A stretch of DNA of 51,837 bases from Halalkalibacter alkalisediminis (GCF_028610705.1 NZ_JAQQWT010000004.1:1-51837); one strand, 5' to 3'. Shown: positions 26,833-35,767, counted from the stretch's first letter. Translations and numbers: made by a program. Notes: generated by a model from the sequence alone, not told the origin.

Positions 26833-27326
26833 TACGGAGTCACCACAATTCGATGATCTTCTTCTCCTTGATCAAACACGACACCATCATGCTTATATTT
26901 CTTTAATTGAAAATGAGTTGTCGTTGAAATGACGGTATCAATGGTAGAAAGCTTTTCAGAGACAAAACGAGCAATCTCTGTCATCGTATTCCCTTCAATC
27001 ACCACTTGCAGATCATAAGCCCCTGACATTAAGTAAAGAGCTTTCACTTCCGGAAAGCGGTAAATGCGCTCAGCTACTTCATCAAACCCTACTCCACGTT
27101 GTGGTGTGACTTTCACGTCAATCATCGCTGTTACACCTTCTTGTTTATTTACTTTGCTCCAATCAATAACAGCCGAATAACTTAAGATCACTTTATCGTC
27201 CTCTAATTGCTTTAATAGTTGGTTCACTTCTTCTTCTGTTGCGTCTACCATTTTGGCAAGTGTCGGTACAGTCACTCGACCGTTACTCTCTATAATTTGC
27301 AACACTTCAACTGCTTTATCATTCAT
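26832..27326 (-). CDS. alaR: Lrp/AsnC-family regulator AlaR (YugG)
   Basis: About 164 aa. N-terminal winged helix-turn-helix (VLQIIESNGRVTVPTLAKMVDATEEEVNQLLKQLEDD), then the RAM ligand domain (VTAMIDVKVTPQRG, YLMSGAYDLQVVIEG). It is the first gene of the operon with alaT and, as in B. subtilis, probably controls it in response to an amino acid. Start at ATG 27326, with GGAGG 10 nt upstream; the frame begins 6 codons earlier inside the site. Confidence 0.9.
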   Translation of the reverse strand: MNDKAVEVLQIIESNGRVTVPTLAKMVDATEEEVNQLLKQLEDDKVILSYSAVIDWSKVNKQEGVTAMIDVKVTPQRGVGFDEVAERIYRFPEVKALYLMSGAYDLQVVIEGNTMTEIARFVSEKLSTIDTVISTTTHFQLKKYKHDGVVFDQGEEDHRIVVTP

Positions 27327-27638
27327 CTTTAAAACTCCCTCCACCTAATCAAGCGTATGGTATCTAATCTTTTTGTTTATCATAACATATCGAACAATTG
27401 TTACGAATCTCCTTTTTTCTTATTATTCGAACATTTTTCCAATTTCATGAGAAGAAAGTTTGGTTTATTTTACTCATTTGTTTGGGTATGGTAATAGCAA
27501 CAGGAAACGTAGCTAGAAAGGCTCTTTCTTCTTTCACTGAATGGGTTAAGAAAAAGATTTGACTTCATTCAAAAACAACTTATCTCATACGACCATTTCA
27601 CCAAGTTTTAAGTTCTTGCTTATGAAAAAGGAGTTTTA

Positions 27639-28220
27639 ATGTCTATGATCACTACACCACGGTATGCTTTACTAATGATTGATTTGATTAATGATTTAGA
27701 ATTCCCAAGCGGTGTTGATCTATTGCCTCATGCGCTTGAAGCAGCTCACCATGTTGCTCTATTAAAAAAACAAATAAAAAAACTAGGTGTCCCCGTTATT
27801 TATGTCAACGATAATTATGGTAGGTGGCAATCTGATTTTCGCCATCTCGTGTCCCACTGTTTGCAAGAAGAGGTCAGAGGGAAACCACTTGCTGAAATGA
27901 TGAAACCAGATGAAGATGATTATTTCATTTTAAAACCTCAATATTCCGGATTCTTCGCTACACCGCTTGACCTATTGCTCACTCACTTAAACGTTAATTC
28001 CCTTATTCTTACAGGGGTCACAGGCGATATGTGTGTGCAATTTACAGCAAACGATGCTTATATGAGAAAATACTCGTTATTCATCCCGTCAGATTGTGTA
28101 GCCTCACACACAAATGAAATTAATCAAAGAGCTCTGCATACGATGAAAGAAGTCGTTAAAGCGGACATCTCCTCTTCTTCTGTTTTGCTAGAACAAATAA
28201 AAAGTCCAACCATTAACTAA
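27639..28220 (+). CDS. isochorismatase-family cysteine hydrolase
   Basis: 193 aa, a single isochorismatase-like domain. The catalytic triad is visible: Asp15 (LLMIDLINDL), Lys99 (FILKPQYSGF) and Cys132 (LTGVTGDMCVQFTANDAYMR), with the usual cis-peptide region before it. Family members cleave amides such as nicotinamide, ureido acids or peroxyureidoacrylate, or isochorismate; the substrate cannot be fixed. AAGGAG lies 5 nt before the ATG. Monocistronic, with a terminator shared with the convergent gene. Confidence 0.88.
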   Translation: MSMITTPRYALLMIDLINDLEFPSGVDLLPHALEAAHHVALLKKQIKKLGVPVIYVNDNYGRWQSDFRHLVSHCLQEEVRGKPLAEMMKPDEDDYFILKPQYSGFFATPLDLLLTHLNVNSLILTGVTGDMCVQFTANDAYMRKYSLFIPSDCVASHTNEINQRALHTMKEVVKADISSSSVLLEQIKSPTIN

Positions 28221-28238
28221 GAGTGATTGGACTTTCAG
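28198..28238. terminator. bidirectional terminator
   Basis: AAAGTCCAA / TTGGACTTT stem overlapping the last codons of the hydrolase gene. Confidence 0.75.
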
Positions 28239-28245
28239 TTTGTTT

Positions 28246-28659
28246 TTAACGACTGCCTTTTTCTATTTTCGGAATGTTATTTTCTGTGGCAAAGGTTGCT
28301 AGAGACTCAGGTAACCCATCAGGTGAAAAACGGTGTAGCTTGATTCTCATTTTCTTTTTTAAATAAAGCAGGACAATTTGACGATCTCCTACTTCAATGA
28401 TCTCAAACTTTTCCATTTCATCGGCTTGAATGATTTGTTTTTTAATGGGAAACCCGAACACCGAAATGGTGCGGACTAAATCACGCTCTCTCACTTCTAC
28501 TTGATAGCTAAGTGTCATCGCCGTGAAAAAAAGAAAAGAAAGTCCGTAAGCTACATATGTCAGAATGGGATTTTCAAAAGCATAAGCATATGTAATCGTT
28601 AAAATAAATAAAAGAACCCATAAAAATTTCGGTTCATTGGCGCGGTACATCACTGACAA
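28246..28659 (-). CDS. small membrane protein with PH-like tail
   Basis: 137 aa. Two hydrophobic segments at about 12-45 (FLWVLLFILTITYAYAF, YVAYGLSFLFFTAMTL), then a soluble beta-rich part (VEVRERDLVRTISVFGFPIKKQIIQADEMEKFEIIEVGDRQIVLLYL) in the style of bacterial PH/EbsA-like membrane proteins. I do not recognise a named family; function unknown. Divergent from the YihY-type gene. Confidence 0.75.
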   Translation of the reverse strand: MSVMYRANEPKFLWVLLFILTITYAYAFENPILTYVAYGLSFLFFTAMTLSYQVEVRERDLVRTISVFGFPIKKQIIQADEMEKFEIIEVGDRQIVLLYLKKKMRIKLHRFSPDGLPESLATFATENNIPKIEKGSR

Positions 28660-28778
28660 CTCCTTATGTTTCGTTTCATCAAAAAGGTAAAAGATAAAGA
28701 CACCTCTAACATTTTATTATACACGAGTTTCACAAAGTGAAAAATATGGGTATACGTAAAACAGAAAGGAGAGTTTAC

Positions 28779-29606
28779 ATGAACACATCTTCATTTTTGA
28801 AAATATTTATCACTAAGTTAAAAACAGACCCCATTCCTGATTGGGCAGCTACACTTGCCTACTATTTCATGCTTTCGATTTTCCCTTTATTAATTTTCAT
28901 ATTAGCTCTGATCCCATATTTTCGTTTTGATCTTAATACCGTTCACTCATTTATGAATGATTATATTCCTGAAGGGCTCGCAGACATTTTATCCACGACG
29001 GTTCTTGAAGTGATATCTGAACCTCAGGGCGGCTTACTATCGTTTGGTATCCTCGCAACCATTTGGTCCGCTTCAAACGGGATGAATGCTCTTATTAGAG
29101 CTGTGAACCGCTCTTACAACATTGAGGAGACACGTCATTTTGTTAGATTAAGATTGCTTTCGATCTTATTGACGATTGCGATGATCATTGTCATTGTCGT
29201 TACTCTACTGCTTCCTGTTTTTGGTCACGTCATTATTGAAACACTAGAAACCTATTTTTACCTCCCACACGAAACGGCCAATGTGTTAAACACATTACGC
29301 TGGATTATTGGGATTGGGCTTATGACTTTTGTTTTAATGGTGCTTTACCGAATTGCTCCGAATATCCCTTTGACTTTTAAACAAGTCACCGTTGGGGCTG
29401 TGACCGCAACGGTCGGCTGGCAAATTATTTCGCTTGCTTTTTCTAGTTACGTAAGCAATTTTGGAAACTACACAGCGACCTATGGAAGCCTTGGTGGGGT
29501 GATCATTCTCATGTTATGGTTTTTCTTAACGGGAATCATCCTTGTGATTGGTGGCGAAATTAATGCGACTCTCTATCAACAAAAGCATCAAACGGTAGAT
29601 CAATAA
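28779..29606 (+). CDS. YihY/BrkB-family membrane protein
   Basis: 275 aa with about six helices. The N-terminal WAATLAYYFMLSIFPLLIFILAL and the motif FGILATIWSASNGMNALIRAVNRSYNIEE are typical of the YihY/BrkB (virulence factor BrkB, formerly RNase BN) family. The C-terminal TATYGSLGGVIILMLWFFLTGIILVIGGEINA is also conserved. A transport-like role is supposed for the family but not proven. Start at ATG 28779 with AGGAG 7 nt upstream. Confidence 0.9.
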   Translation: MNTSSFLKIFITKLKTDPIPDWAATLAYYFMLSIFPLLIFILALIPYFRFDLNTVHSFMNDYIPEGLADILSTTVLEVISEPQGGLLSFGILATIWSASNGMNALIRAVNRSYNIEETRHFVRLRLLSILLTIAMIIVIVVTLLLPVFGHVIIETLETYFYLPHETANVLNTLRWIIGIGLMTFVLMVLYRIAPNIPLTFKQVTVGAVTATVGWQIISLAFSSYVSNFGNYTATYGSLGGVIILMLWFFLTGIILVIGGEINATLYQQKHQTVDQ

Positions 29607-29720
29607 AGAATTGTAGAATCATTTCTTATCTTAGACGTATAAAAGAATAGATTCTGGAGATGATGGTAGCAGAAAGCACGGTTAACTTGGTTAACTAATT
29701 TAAATGAGGAGATGACAGGG

Positions 29721-29993
29721 ATGAACAAAACGGAACTGGTACAAGCAGTCGCTGAACGTACACAACTAACGAAAAAAGATGCCGGAAACGCTGTCAATGC
29801 AGTATTTGAATTAATTGCAGAATCATTGTCCAAAGGGGAAACTGTTCAATTAATTGGATTTGGTAATTTTGAAGTCCGTGAACGTGCCGCTAGAAAAGGA
29901 CGTAACCCACAAACTGGTGAAGAGATTGATATAGCAGCAACTAAAACTCCTGCCTTTAAAGCAGGTAAGCAACTAAAAGAATCTGTAAAATAA
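29721..29993 (+). CDS. hup: HU-type DNA-binding protein
   Basis: 90 aa, the full HU length. [28 protein letters not shown], the [24 protein letters not shown] beta-arm with the intercalating Pro, and the [13 protein letters not shown] end. A histone-like dimer that bends DNA in the nucleoid. Start at ATG 29721 (GAGGAG 9 nt upstream); an ATG three codons earlier is less well placed. Lies here between YihY and RDD genes; Bacillaceae often carry more than one HU. Confidence 0.95.
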   Translation: MNKTELVQAVAERTQLTKKDAGNAVNAVFELIAESLSKGETVQLIGFGNFEVRERAARKGRNPQTGEEIDIAATKTPAFKAGKQLKESVK

Positions 29994-30096
29994 TGAAGGG
30001 AAAGCTGGATTTCAGCCGAAGTCAAATGCTTAGTCACTTCGCATATCCTAGCTTTTCTACCTTTGATTTTCCTTTTCAGGCGATCAAAGAAAACAC

Positions 30097-30153
30097 AAAA
30101 AAAGACTGATCCCCAAAAGCCTAAATAGCTCGGCAAAGGAGTCAGTCTTTTTT
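30097..30153. terminator. bidirectional terminator between hup and RDD gene
   Basis: AAAAAAAGACTGA / TCAGTCTTTTTTT arms enclosing a 20-30 nt loop. Confidence 0.85.
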
Positions 30154-30588
30154 TTATGCTTCTTGGTAAGGGTTAGCGGCTTCAGGTTTCTCGTATGTGA
30201 CATACGTTTTCGCAAGTAGGTCATGAATACTGCGTTTATCTTTTCTAAAAGCAATCATGAAAGCACTGACAATCACGCCAATCCCTAGCGTAATGACGTA
30301 AACGAAACCGGCTACGATCACGCGTAGTAACATCGTACCAATTCCCACATTGGTTCCATCCATCTTGACAATTCTGATTCCACATAATCTCTTTCCAACC
30401 GTATAACCATACCATAGGACAGGTAAGAGCAAACCATAAAGTAAATTTAAAATAGCATCCAAACCATCTCGCGCTGTTCCATCAAAACCGAGTAATGCCG
30501 CTAAAATAAACAGGGTTCCGCTAATTAATAAACCATCAAGGATACTTGCTCCCAGTCTGATCCAAAATCCCGCAGGACGTTCAACCAT
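30154..30588 (-). CDS. RDD-family membrane protein
   Basis: 144 aa with three to four helices. The diagnostic R-D-D pattern is present: GFWIRLGASILDGLLIS (R, D) and the later DKRSIHDLLAKTYV. RDD proteins are proposed ion exporters or membrane scaffolds; no firm role here. I chose the ATG at 30588 (MVERPAGF), 7 nt after GGAGG; earlier in-frame ATGs at 30594 and 30630 are too close to, or far from, a site. Confidence 0.85.
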   Translation of the reverse strand: MVERPAGFWIRLGASILDGLLISGTLFILAALLGFDGTARDGLDAILNLLYGLLLPVLWYGYTVGKRLCGIRIVKMDGTNVGIGTMLLRVIVAGFVYVITLGIGVIVSAFMIAFRKDKRSIHDLLAKTYVTYEKPEAANPYQEA

Positions 30589-30694
30589 CTTCATTCCTCC
30601 TTTTCGCTTAACCTTACAAGTATATTCCATTATAGACCGAATATGAAAGCAATGTACACCATCACAGCCAATGTAAACCTTAAATATAAAAACG

Positions 30695-30723
30695 TTGACA
30701 TTATTACCTATTCTTACTATCCT
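30695..30723 (+). promoter_or_regulatory. SigA promoter of bioY
   Basis: TTGACA (30695-30700), 17-bp spacer, TATCCT (30718-30723). The BirA operator starts 2 bp downstream. Confidence 0.7.
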
Positions 30724-30724
30724 A

Positions 30725-30757
30725 TTGTTAACTTACAAAATACATAGAGGTGAACAT
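30725..30757 (+). promoter_or_regulatory. BirA biotin operator
   Basis: TTGTTAACT - N15 - GGTGAACAT against the BirA consensus TTGTTAACC-N15-GGTTAACAA: 15 of 18 positions and the exact spacing. The right half overlaps the ribosome binding site. Confidence 0.8.
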
Positions 30758-30758
30758 A

Positions 30759-31346
30759 TTGAAATCTAAATTACGAACAGTCGATCTTGTGCTTGTTGCT
30801 ATGTTCGCAGCTTTAATGGCGATCGGTGCAAACCTTACATCTTTCCTTGTCATCGGTTCCGTCCCTATAACCCTGCAAACTCTATTTGCCATTCTTGCTG
30901 GCGCACTACTTGGACGCCGGTTTGGCTCTTTAGCGATGATTGTCTATTTATTAGTTGGACTCGTAGGCTTTCCTGTGTTCGCCCAGTTTTCAGGTGGACT
31001 CCGAACACTCATTAGCCCAACTTTTGGCTTTCTCCTTTCTTTTATCTTAGTAGCTTATGTCACTGGCCTTATTATTGAAAAAAGAAAAGAAAAGAACTTA
31101 TTAACCTTTTTACTAGCTTGTTTTGCTGGACTTGTGATCAATTACGTCCTCGGTACTCATTATATGTATTTCGCCTTTCAATTACTCGCTGGGCTTGAAG
31201 CTGTCAGCTATCAAATCGTTTGGACTTGGATGGCTGCACCCGCTGTGAAAGATATTATCTTAACGATTTTTGCAGCTATTCTTTCAACGAGAATTTATAG
31301 TGCAGTGAACAGAAGTCGAAATCGTGTCCCTGAAAAAGTAGCCTAA
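30759..31346 (+). CDS. bioY: biotin ECF transporter S component BioY (YuiG)
   Basis: About 195 aa, six helices. BioY signatures: VAMFAALMAIGANLTSF, GSVPITLQTLFAILAGALLG, VYLLVGLVGFPVFAQFSGG. It binds biotin in the membrane and works with shared energy-coupling ATPases encoded elsewhere. The start is the TTG at 30759, 8-9 nt after the GAGGTG site; the GTG at 30750 overlaps the site. Control by BirA is strongly suggested by the operator just upstream. It lies beside yuiF, as yuiG does in B. subtilis. Confidence 0.95.
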   Translation: MKSKLRTVDLVLVAMFAALMAIGANLTSFLVIGSVPITLQTLFAILAGALLGRRFGSLAMIVYLLVGLVGFPVFAQFSGGLRTLISPTFGFLLSFILVAYVTGLIIEKRKEKNLLTFLLACFAGLVINYVLGTHYMYFAFQLLAGLEAVSYQIVWTWMAAPAVKDIILTIFAAILSTRIYSAVNRSRNRVPEKVA

Positions 31347-31349
31347 TAA

Positions 31350-31384
31350 AGAACCGCTAAGTTGAATGCTTAGCGGTTTTTCAT
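31350..31384 (+). terminator. terminator of bioY
   Basis: Stem AACCGCTAAG / CTTAGCGGTT, then TTT. Confidence 0.88.
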
Positions 31385-31413
31385 GTATGGATGAGTCTTA
31401 AGCAAACGTTTGA

Positions 31414-32007
31414 TTAAGACTGTATCTCTACATGCTGTATGAAATATCCATCCTCTTCTTTCACCATGGTTACTGTTAAACTAAGATGGTCCACTGCTGG
31501 GTAACCAAGTTGTCCAAATTGACTAACCCCATATGTACTTTCTTCTGAATAAAATTGAACAGGAACCGCAACCGCCGTCAATTCAATGTGCTCCGCTTCT
31601 TCTATGACCTGTAAATCATTTCTTAACATCCGTAGTCCAGGATTAAAAACCGTTTGGCGTGTGATATCGTAATAAGAAGATTCCCTTGTTTGACTATTCC
31701 TTAAGTACGATTGAAAATCTTCTCGATAGACAAAGCGATTATCTTCTTCCATATATAAATCCTCTAGCATTTGATTAATCCCGTCATCCGTCATAAAAGG
31801 ATCAAGTAACGTTCGAATCGATTCTTCTGTATGATATTTTTCGTTAAAGTAAACATCCTCTTCAAATGTATGATACGCAAATAATTCCGTGACATGATGA
31901 AGAAAATCATCATAAATAGACAAAATTTCATTTTCATTCACTTTATTATCGTGACATGCAGGAAGGAGAACCACTAAAAACAAACACCCTAGCACCGACT
32001 TTTTCAT
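31414..32007 (-). CDS. hypothetical lipoprotein
   Basis: 197 aa. Lipoprotein signal with lipobox LLPAC (Cys at about 18). The mature chain is acidic and without membrane segments: helices around DDFLHHVTELFAYHTFEED and DPFMTDDGINQMLEDLY, then a beta-rich end (HLSLTVTMVKEEDGYFIQHVEI). I do not recognise a family. It sits alone between bioY and yuiF on the outer face of the membrane. Confidence 0.75.
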   Translation of the reverse strand: MKKSVLGCLFLVVLLPACHDNKVNENEILSIYDDFLHHVTELFAYHTFEEDVYFNEKYHTEESIRTLLDPFMTDDGINQMLEDLYMEEDNRFVYREDFQSYLRNSQTRESSYYDITRQTVFNPGLRMLRNDLQVIEEAEHIELTAVAVPVQFYSEESTYGVSQFGQLGYPAVDHLSLTVTMVKEEDGYFIQHVEIQS

Positions 32008-32187
32008 AACGAAACCCCACCTTATTTTATCTCTATCTATTAGACGAGTGAACGATTTAAAAAGTTTCGTTTTTTTTTGAAATTTTTGGTAATTAATTTG
32101 AAGTTCCTATTACTTACATACCCCTTTTTTTAGAGTCAAAACTCAGGAAAGAACGTTTAGATGATAGCCAGTATAGGATCACAATGC

Positions 32188-32227
32188 GCCAAAAAGCGTA
32201 TCAGATGTTAAACATCCAATACGCTTT
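32188..32227. terminator. terminator of yuiF
   Basis: Stem AAAAGCGTATnnGATGTT / AACATCnnATACGCTTTT, nearly perfect and flanked by A and T on both sides. Confidence 0.9.
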
Positions 32228-32235
32228 TAAACCTA

Positions 32236-33555
32236 TTATAAAAACATCGCTGCCATCCAACCAAAGATAAACAACGGAATATTGAAATGCACAAAAGTCG
32301 GTACACATGTATCCCAAATGTGGTTATGCTGACCATCAGCATTCAAACCAGCTGTTGGTCCTAGCGTACTATCAGAGGCAGGAGCACCTGCATCTCCTAA
32401 CGCACCCGCTGTTCCAATTAAAGCAATAATCGCTACTGGTGAAAATCCAGCCGCCATCCCAAGTGGAACAAATAGCGTTGCAATGATTGGAATCGTTGCA
32501 AAAGAAGAACCAATCCCCATTGTGATAAACAATCCGATTACAAGCATCAGTAACGCAGCCGCAGCTTGACTTTCTCCAACAATATTAGACGTTTGTCTAA
32601 CGAGTAAGTCGACATGTCCTGTCTCACGAATAACTGCCGCAAATCCAGAAGCTGCTAACATGACAAAGGAGATAAACGCCATCATCTTCATTCCTTCTGT
32701 CACCACATCATCTGCTTCCTTCCATTTCAGTGACCCACTAACTAGAAGAACAACAAGCCCTGCTAAAGCAGCTACAATCATTGAATCAGAGAGCGTCTGA
32801 ACAACAAGAGTCGCAACAATTGAAAGCAGCGCCGAGATAATCGACCAATTTGTATACACTTGCTTTTCTTTACGCGCACCTACAATGGCGCGATCTTCAT
32901 AGACTCGATTTTTACGGTACGTAACAAGAACCGCAATGAGTAAACCAATCACAAGGCCAATTGTAGGCAATGCCATTGCTTTAGGGATCATAGATAGCTC
33001 TACTATAAGGCCATTTTCATCCATATTATCAGCAATAATTCCGTGGAATATCGCACCAAACCCATATGGTAAGAAAATATATGGTGCCGTTAAACCAAAT
33101 GTTAAAATCGTCGCAATCGCCCGACGGTCCACACCCAACTCATTTAAGATTTTTAGAATCGGTGGAATAAGAATCGGAATAAAAGCGATATGAATTGGAA
33201 CGACATTTTGCGAGAAACAAGAAACGATTGCTAGTAAAAAGAAAATAAGTGCTTTTGATAGAGCTTTTTTTCTCGTATCTCCCTTTTTTCCGACTAGTTT
33301 TACCACCCAGTTCACCATCACCTCAGGTAAACCTGTGCGCGCGATCGCTACAGCAAATGCTCCTAACAAAGCATAACTAAGAGCGACTGTTGCACTGCCT
33401 CCTAAGCCAGCGGTAAACACGCTTATCGTCTGGTCAAAGCCCAATCCTCCTAACAGACCTCCAACTAGTGCACCGATTGCTAGTGCGATAACGACATGTA
33501 CCCGCACTAAGCTCAAAATTAACATCACAAGAACAGCTACTAAAACTGCATTCAT
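32236..33555 (-). CDS. yuiF: YuiF, Na+/H+ antiporter-family transporter
   Basis: 439 aa, about 11-12 helices, of the ion-transporter superfamily with the GntP/NhaC-like architecture: paired re-entrant regions around SCFSQNVVPIHIAFIPILIPP and GIGSSFATIPIIATLFVPLG, and the conserved GTAGALGDAGAPASDSTLGPTAGLN loop. It matches YuiF by sequence style and by position next to bioY. The transported solute is unproven; annotated as antiporter or amino acid permease. Start at ATG 33555, 6 nt after GGAGAGG. Confidence 0.88.
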   Translation of the reverse strand: MNAVLVAVLVMLILSLVRVHVVIALAIGALVGGLLGGLGFDQTISVFTAGLGGSATVALSYALLGAFAVAIARTGLPEVMVNWVVKLVGKKGDTRKKALSKALIFFLLAIVSCFSQNVVPIHIAFIPILIPPILKILNELGVDRRAIATILTFGLTAPYIFLPYGFGAIFHGIIADNMDENGLIVELSMIPKAMALPTIGLVIGLLIAVLVTYRKNRVYEDRAIVGARKEKQVYTNWSIISALLSIVATLVVQTLSDSMIVAALAGLVVLLVSGSLKWKEADDVVTEGMKMMAFISFVMLAASGFAAVIRETGHVDLLVRQTSNIVGESQAAAALLMLVIGLFITMGIGSSFATIPIIATLFVPLGMAAGFSPVAIIALIGTAGALGDAGAPASDSTLGPTAGLNADGQHNHIWDTCVPTFVHFNIPLFIFGWMAAMFL

Positions 33556-33702
33556 AAAAATCCTCTCCAAATCCTTTAACTTGCTAAATCACTAATATAA
33601 TAAAGTACTCAACTAAACTATCATTATATTGGGATAGTTGTCAATGGGGATCCTTAAGTTAAGGGATGAAATTGTACGAATTTTACAAGAAAAAAGATCC
33701 CA

Positions 33703-33765
33703 TTAAGTCACGAAGCCACTGAAAAAGGTTGGTAATTACCTTCTTCAGTGGCTTCATCGACTTAA
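33703..33765. repeat. palindromic repeat, related to the insertion at 39036-39080
   Basis: Outer arms TTAAGTC / GACTTAA enclose a 44-bp palindrome (33712-33755), GAAGCCACTGAAAAAGGT ... ACCTTCTTCAGTGGCTTC. The inner part shares CACTGAAAAAGGT with the element at 39036-39080. On the minus strand a T6 run follows 8 nt later, so it may also end the ABC operon transcript. Confidence 0.8.
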
Positions 33766-33813
33766 CAGCCTTTATATAAGAAACCTGAATTCAGATCAAA
33801 AAAAGTACAACTG

Positions 33814-34500
33814 TTATTGATAGATTTTGGTCATCCATTCAACAATTCCCATGTTTTCTTCAATACGAAGCTGTTCAACGTTTCGGTGTCCAACAATGCC
33901 CCCATCTTTAATGAGGACTACTTCATCTAAAATAGCTTCAATTTCTTTAATTTCATGAGTCGTAATGAGTACTAGTTGTCTTTGGAGATCAATGAAGGAA
34001 ATTAAACTTTTTACGATTGACTCCCTCACCATTGGATCAAGGCCGGAAAGCGGCTCATCCATTAAAATAATCGGTACTTCGCGAGCAAGAGTGAGAACAA
34101 TCTTCAAGCGGCCACGATTTCCCTTAGACAAATGTTTAAGCTTTGAGTCACGGTCTATATTCATGAATCTCCTTATTTCTTCCGCTTTCTCTTTATTAAA
34201 ATCAGGAAATTGAGTGGCATAGTAATCAATCGTCTGTCCAACGTTATAAAACCCGTAGTAGACATCGAGCTCGGAAAGATAAGCAACTTGATTCGCTAAA
34301 CGATTGGCCTTCACTCCATTGATTGTAACCGTCCCTTTTGAAGGTTGAGCGAGGCCAGCCGTTAATTTTAGCGTAGTCGATTTTCCACTTCCATTTTCAC
34401 CTACAAGACCGATAATTTTTCCTATGCGTAATTCTAGATTAACATCTCTAAGGGCAAATTTATTCATAAACTTCTTTGTTACTTGATTAAAGGCGATCAT
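33814..34500 (-). CDS. ABC transporter ATP-binding protein, YtrB-like
   Basis: 228 aa. Walker A GENGSGKST, Q-loop region around AYLSELDVYYGF, signature LSKGNRGRLKIV (LSxG), Walker B IILMDEPLSGLD, switch His in TTHEIKEI. It is the third gene of an operon: permease, GntR regulator, ATPase, overlapping the regulator stop by 4 bp (ATGA). This set resembles YtrA-controlled systems of Firmicutes, linked to cell-wall antibiotics and envelope stress. The substrate is unknown. Confidence 0.92.
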   Translation of the reverse strand: MIAFNQVTKKFMNKFALRDVNLELRIGKIIGLVGENGSGKSTTLKLTAGLAQPSKGTVTINGVKANRLANQVAYLSELDVYYGFYNVGQTIDYYATQFPDFNKEKAEEIRRFMNIDRDSKLKHLSKGNRGRLKIVLTLAREVPIILMDEPLSGLDPMVRESIVKSLISFIDLQRQLVLITTHEIKEIEAILDEVVLIKDGGIVGHRNVEQLRIEENMGIVEWMTKIYQ

Positions 34501-34877
34501 TTTTTCCCCTCACTTTCATTTTTCAAAAAGGCTTGGAGACCTGCTGCAATTTCTTCGTTCGAATAGCCCATTTCATGCATTCCTTTAACAAACTGTGAGA
34601 TTCCTTCTTGCTTAAGCTGCTCACGCATCATAGTGAAAATCTCCTCTCTTTCTGTCACAAACGTTCCTTGACCTCGCTTGGTTTCAACGATACCTACCCC
34701 TTCTAACTCACGGTACGTACGTTGAACGGTATTCGGATTTACACTCACGAGAATGCCCATTTCACGAACGGATGGTAGCTTATCACCAGATTTTAACTCT
34801 CCCCTTAAAATTTGCTTTTTGATTCGATCAGCTAATTGACTATAAATAGGCTGTGATGATTGAAAAGTATCTGTCAT
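34497..34877 (-). CDS. GntR-family regulator, YtrA subfamily
   Basis: 126 aa. Winged helix at 8-75 (PIYSQLADRIKKQILRGELKSGDKLPSVREMGILVSVNPNTVQRTYRELE, GIVETKRGQGTFV), then a short helical dimerisation tail (MMREQLKQEGISQF, GYSNEEIAAGLQ), the hallmark of the YtrA subfamily. Probably represses its own operon through a site over the promoter at 35700-35719. Four bp separate it from the permease stop, and it overlaps the ATPase start. Confidence 0.92.
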   Translation of the reverse strand: MTDTFQSSQPIYSQLADRIKKQILRGELKSGDKLPSVREMGILVSVNPNTVQRTYRELEGVGIVETKRGQGTFVTEREEIFTMMREQLKQEGISQFVKGMHEMGYSNEEIAAGLQAFLKNESEGKK

Positions 34878-34880
34878 GTA

Positions 34881-35678
34881 TTACACCTCAACTTTATGGT
34901 CAAGCATCCAACAAGCGGCAAAGAATAGAATCAATGCAACAACTGTCTCAAACAAGTAGGCGCCAGCAAAAAGGCTAAAAGTCCCCACTTCCGTTATCAC
35001 CTCTGTACCACTTTCCATACTCGCCTCAATACTTACACTTTCAGCGATCCCTGAAAACTGAATTTCGCCCCAACTCGTTAGCTTTTCATAGACAATCGAT
35101 TCTTTAAACCAGTTATATACACTCGTCGTTCCAATAAATAGTACAAACGTCGATAGAAAGCTGACAAAGGAACCTAGGTTTCTGTTAAATAACAAGAAAA
35201 CTATCCAAAAAAAGATAAATAGCACAGCAAGGCTTACAGCAAATAAAATCAAATGTATACCACCTAAAAGACTCATATCTGCTAACTGTACCATTTTAAC
35301 CTGTTCAGATATGGTAGGAGATTGATGGACCGCAACCATTAAGGTGACCCCTGTAAGAAGCAATGTCATGATCATCGAAATCAAACCTGCTGCTATCTTT
35401 GCCGACAACAAGCCATATCCAGGCATAGGAGTATGAATCCAGAGATGAAGCTTTTTTCTTTCTACCTGCAAGCTATTTAACAAATAATAAAGTACATAAA
35501 ACACTTGAAGCCCTATGGCAAAGATCGAAACACCTACAACTGCTTCCCAGCTAAAACCATTACGTGAGCCAATATAGGCAGCGACCCCTGTTAAAACCAA
35601 ATACGTAATAATCGGAACTAAAAAAGCTGTTAACCCTAAGCGAAATTCTTTCTTTAATAAATGAAGCCATGCATTCAT
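34881..35678 (-). CDS. ABC transporter permease of the YtrA-type operon
   Basis: 265 aa, six to seven hydrophobic segments (LGLTAFLVPIITYLVLTGVAAYI, SIFAIGLQVFYVLYYLL, LISMIMTLLLTGVTLMVAV, LILFAVSLAVLFIFFWIVFLLF, FVSFLSTFVLFIG, LFETVVALILFFAACW). ABC-2 style membrane partner of the ATPase two genes downstream. Start at ATG 35678, 7 nt after AAGGAGG; the frame runs 18 codons further up through the promoter. It is the first gene of the operon. Confidence 0.88.
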   Translation of the reverse strand: MNAWLHLLKKEFRLGLTAFLVPIITYLVLTGVAAYIGSRNGFSWEAVVGVSIFAIGLQVFYVLYYLLNSLQVERKKLHLWIHTPMPGYGLLSAKIAAGLISMIMTLLLTGVTLMVAVHQSPTISEQVKMVQLADMSLLGGIHLILFAVSLAVLFIFFWIVFLLFNRNLGSFVSFLSTFVLFIGTTSVYNWFKESIVYEKLTSWGEIQFSGIAESVSIEASMESGTEVITEVGTFSLFAGAYLFETVVALILFFAACWMLDHKVEV

Positions 35679-35699
35679 ATTATTGCCTCCTTGTATTAC

Positions 35700-35740
35700 T
35701 GTATTAATTAAATAGTACACTAATACTAACATACAATCAA
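35700..35740 (-). promoter_or_regulatory. promoter and candidate YtrA-type operator
   Basis: Minus-strand -35 TTGATT (35740-35735), 17-bp spacer, -10 TACTAT (35717-35712). An inverted pair TGTA...TACA spans 35700-35719 over the -10, a suitable place for GntR repression. Confidence 0.6.
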
Positions 35741-35767
35741 TAGTATAATACCCAAATTTTTCAAAAT

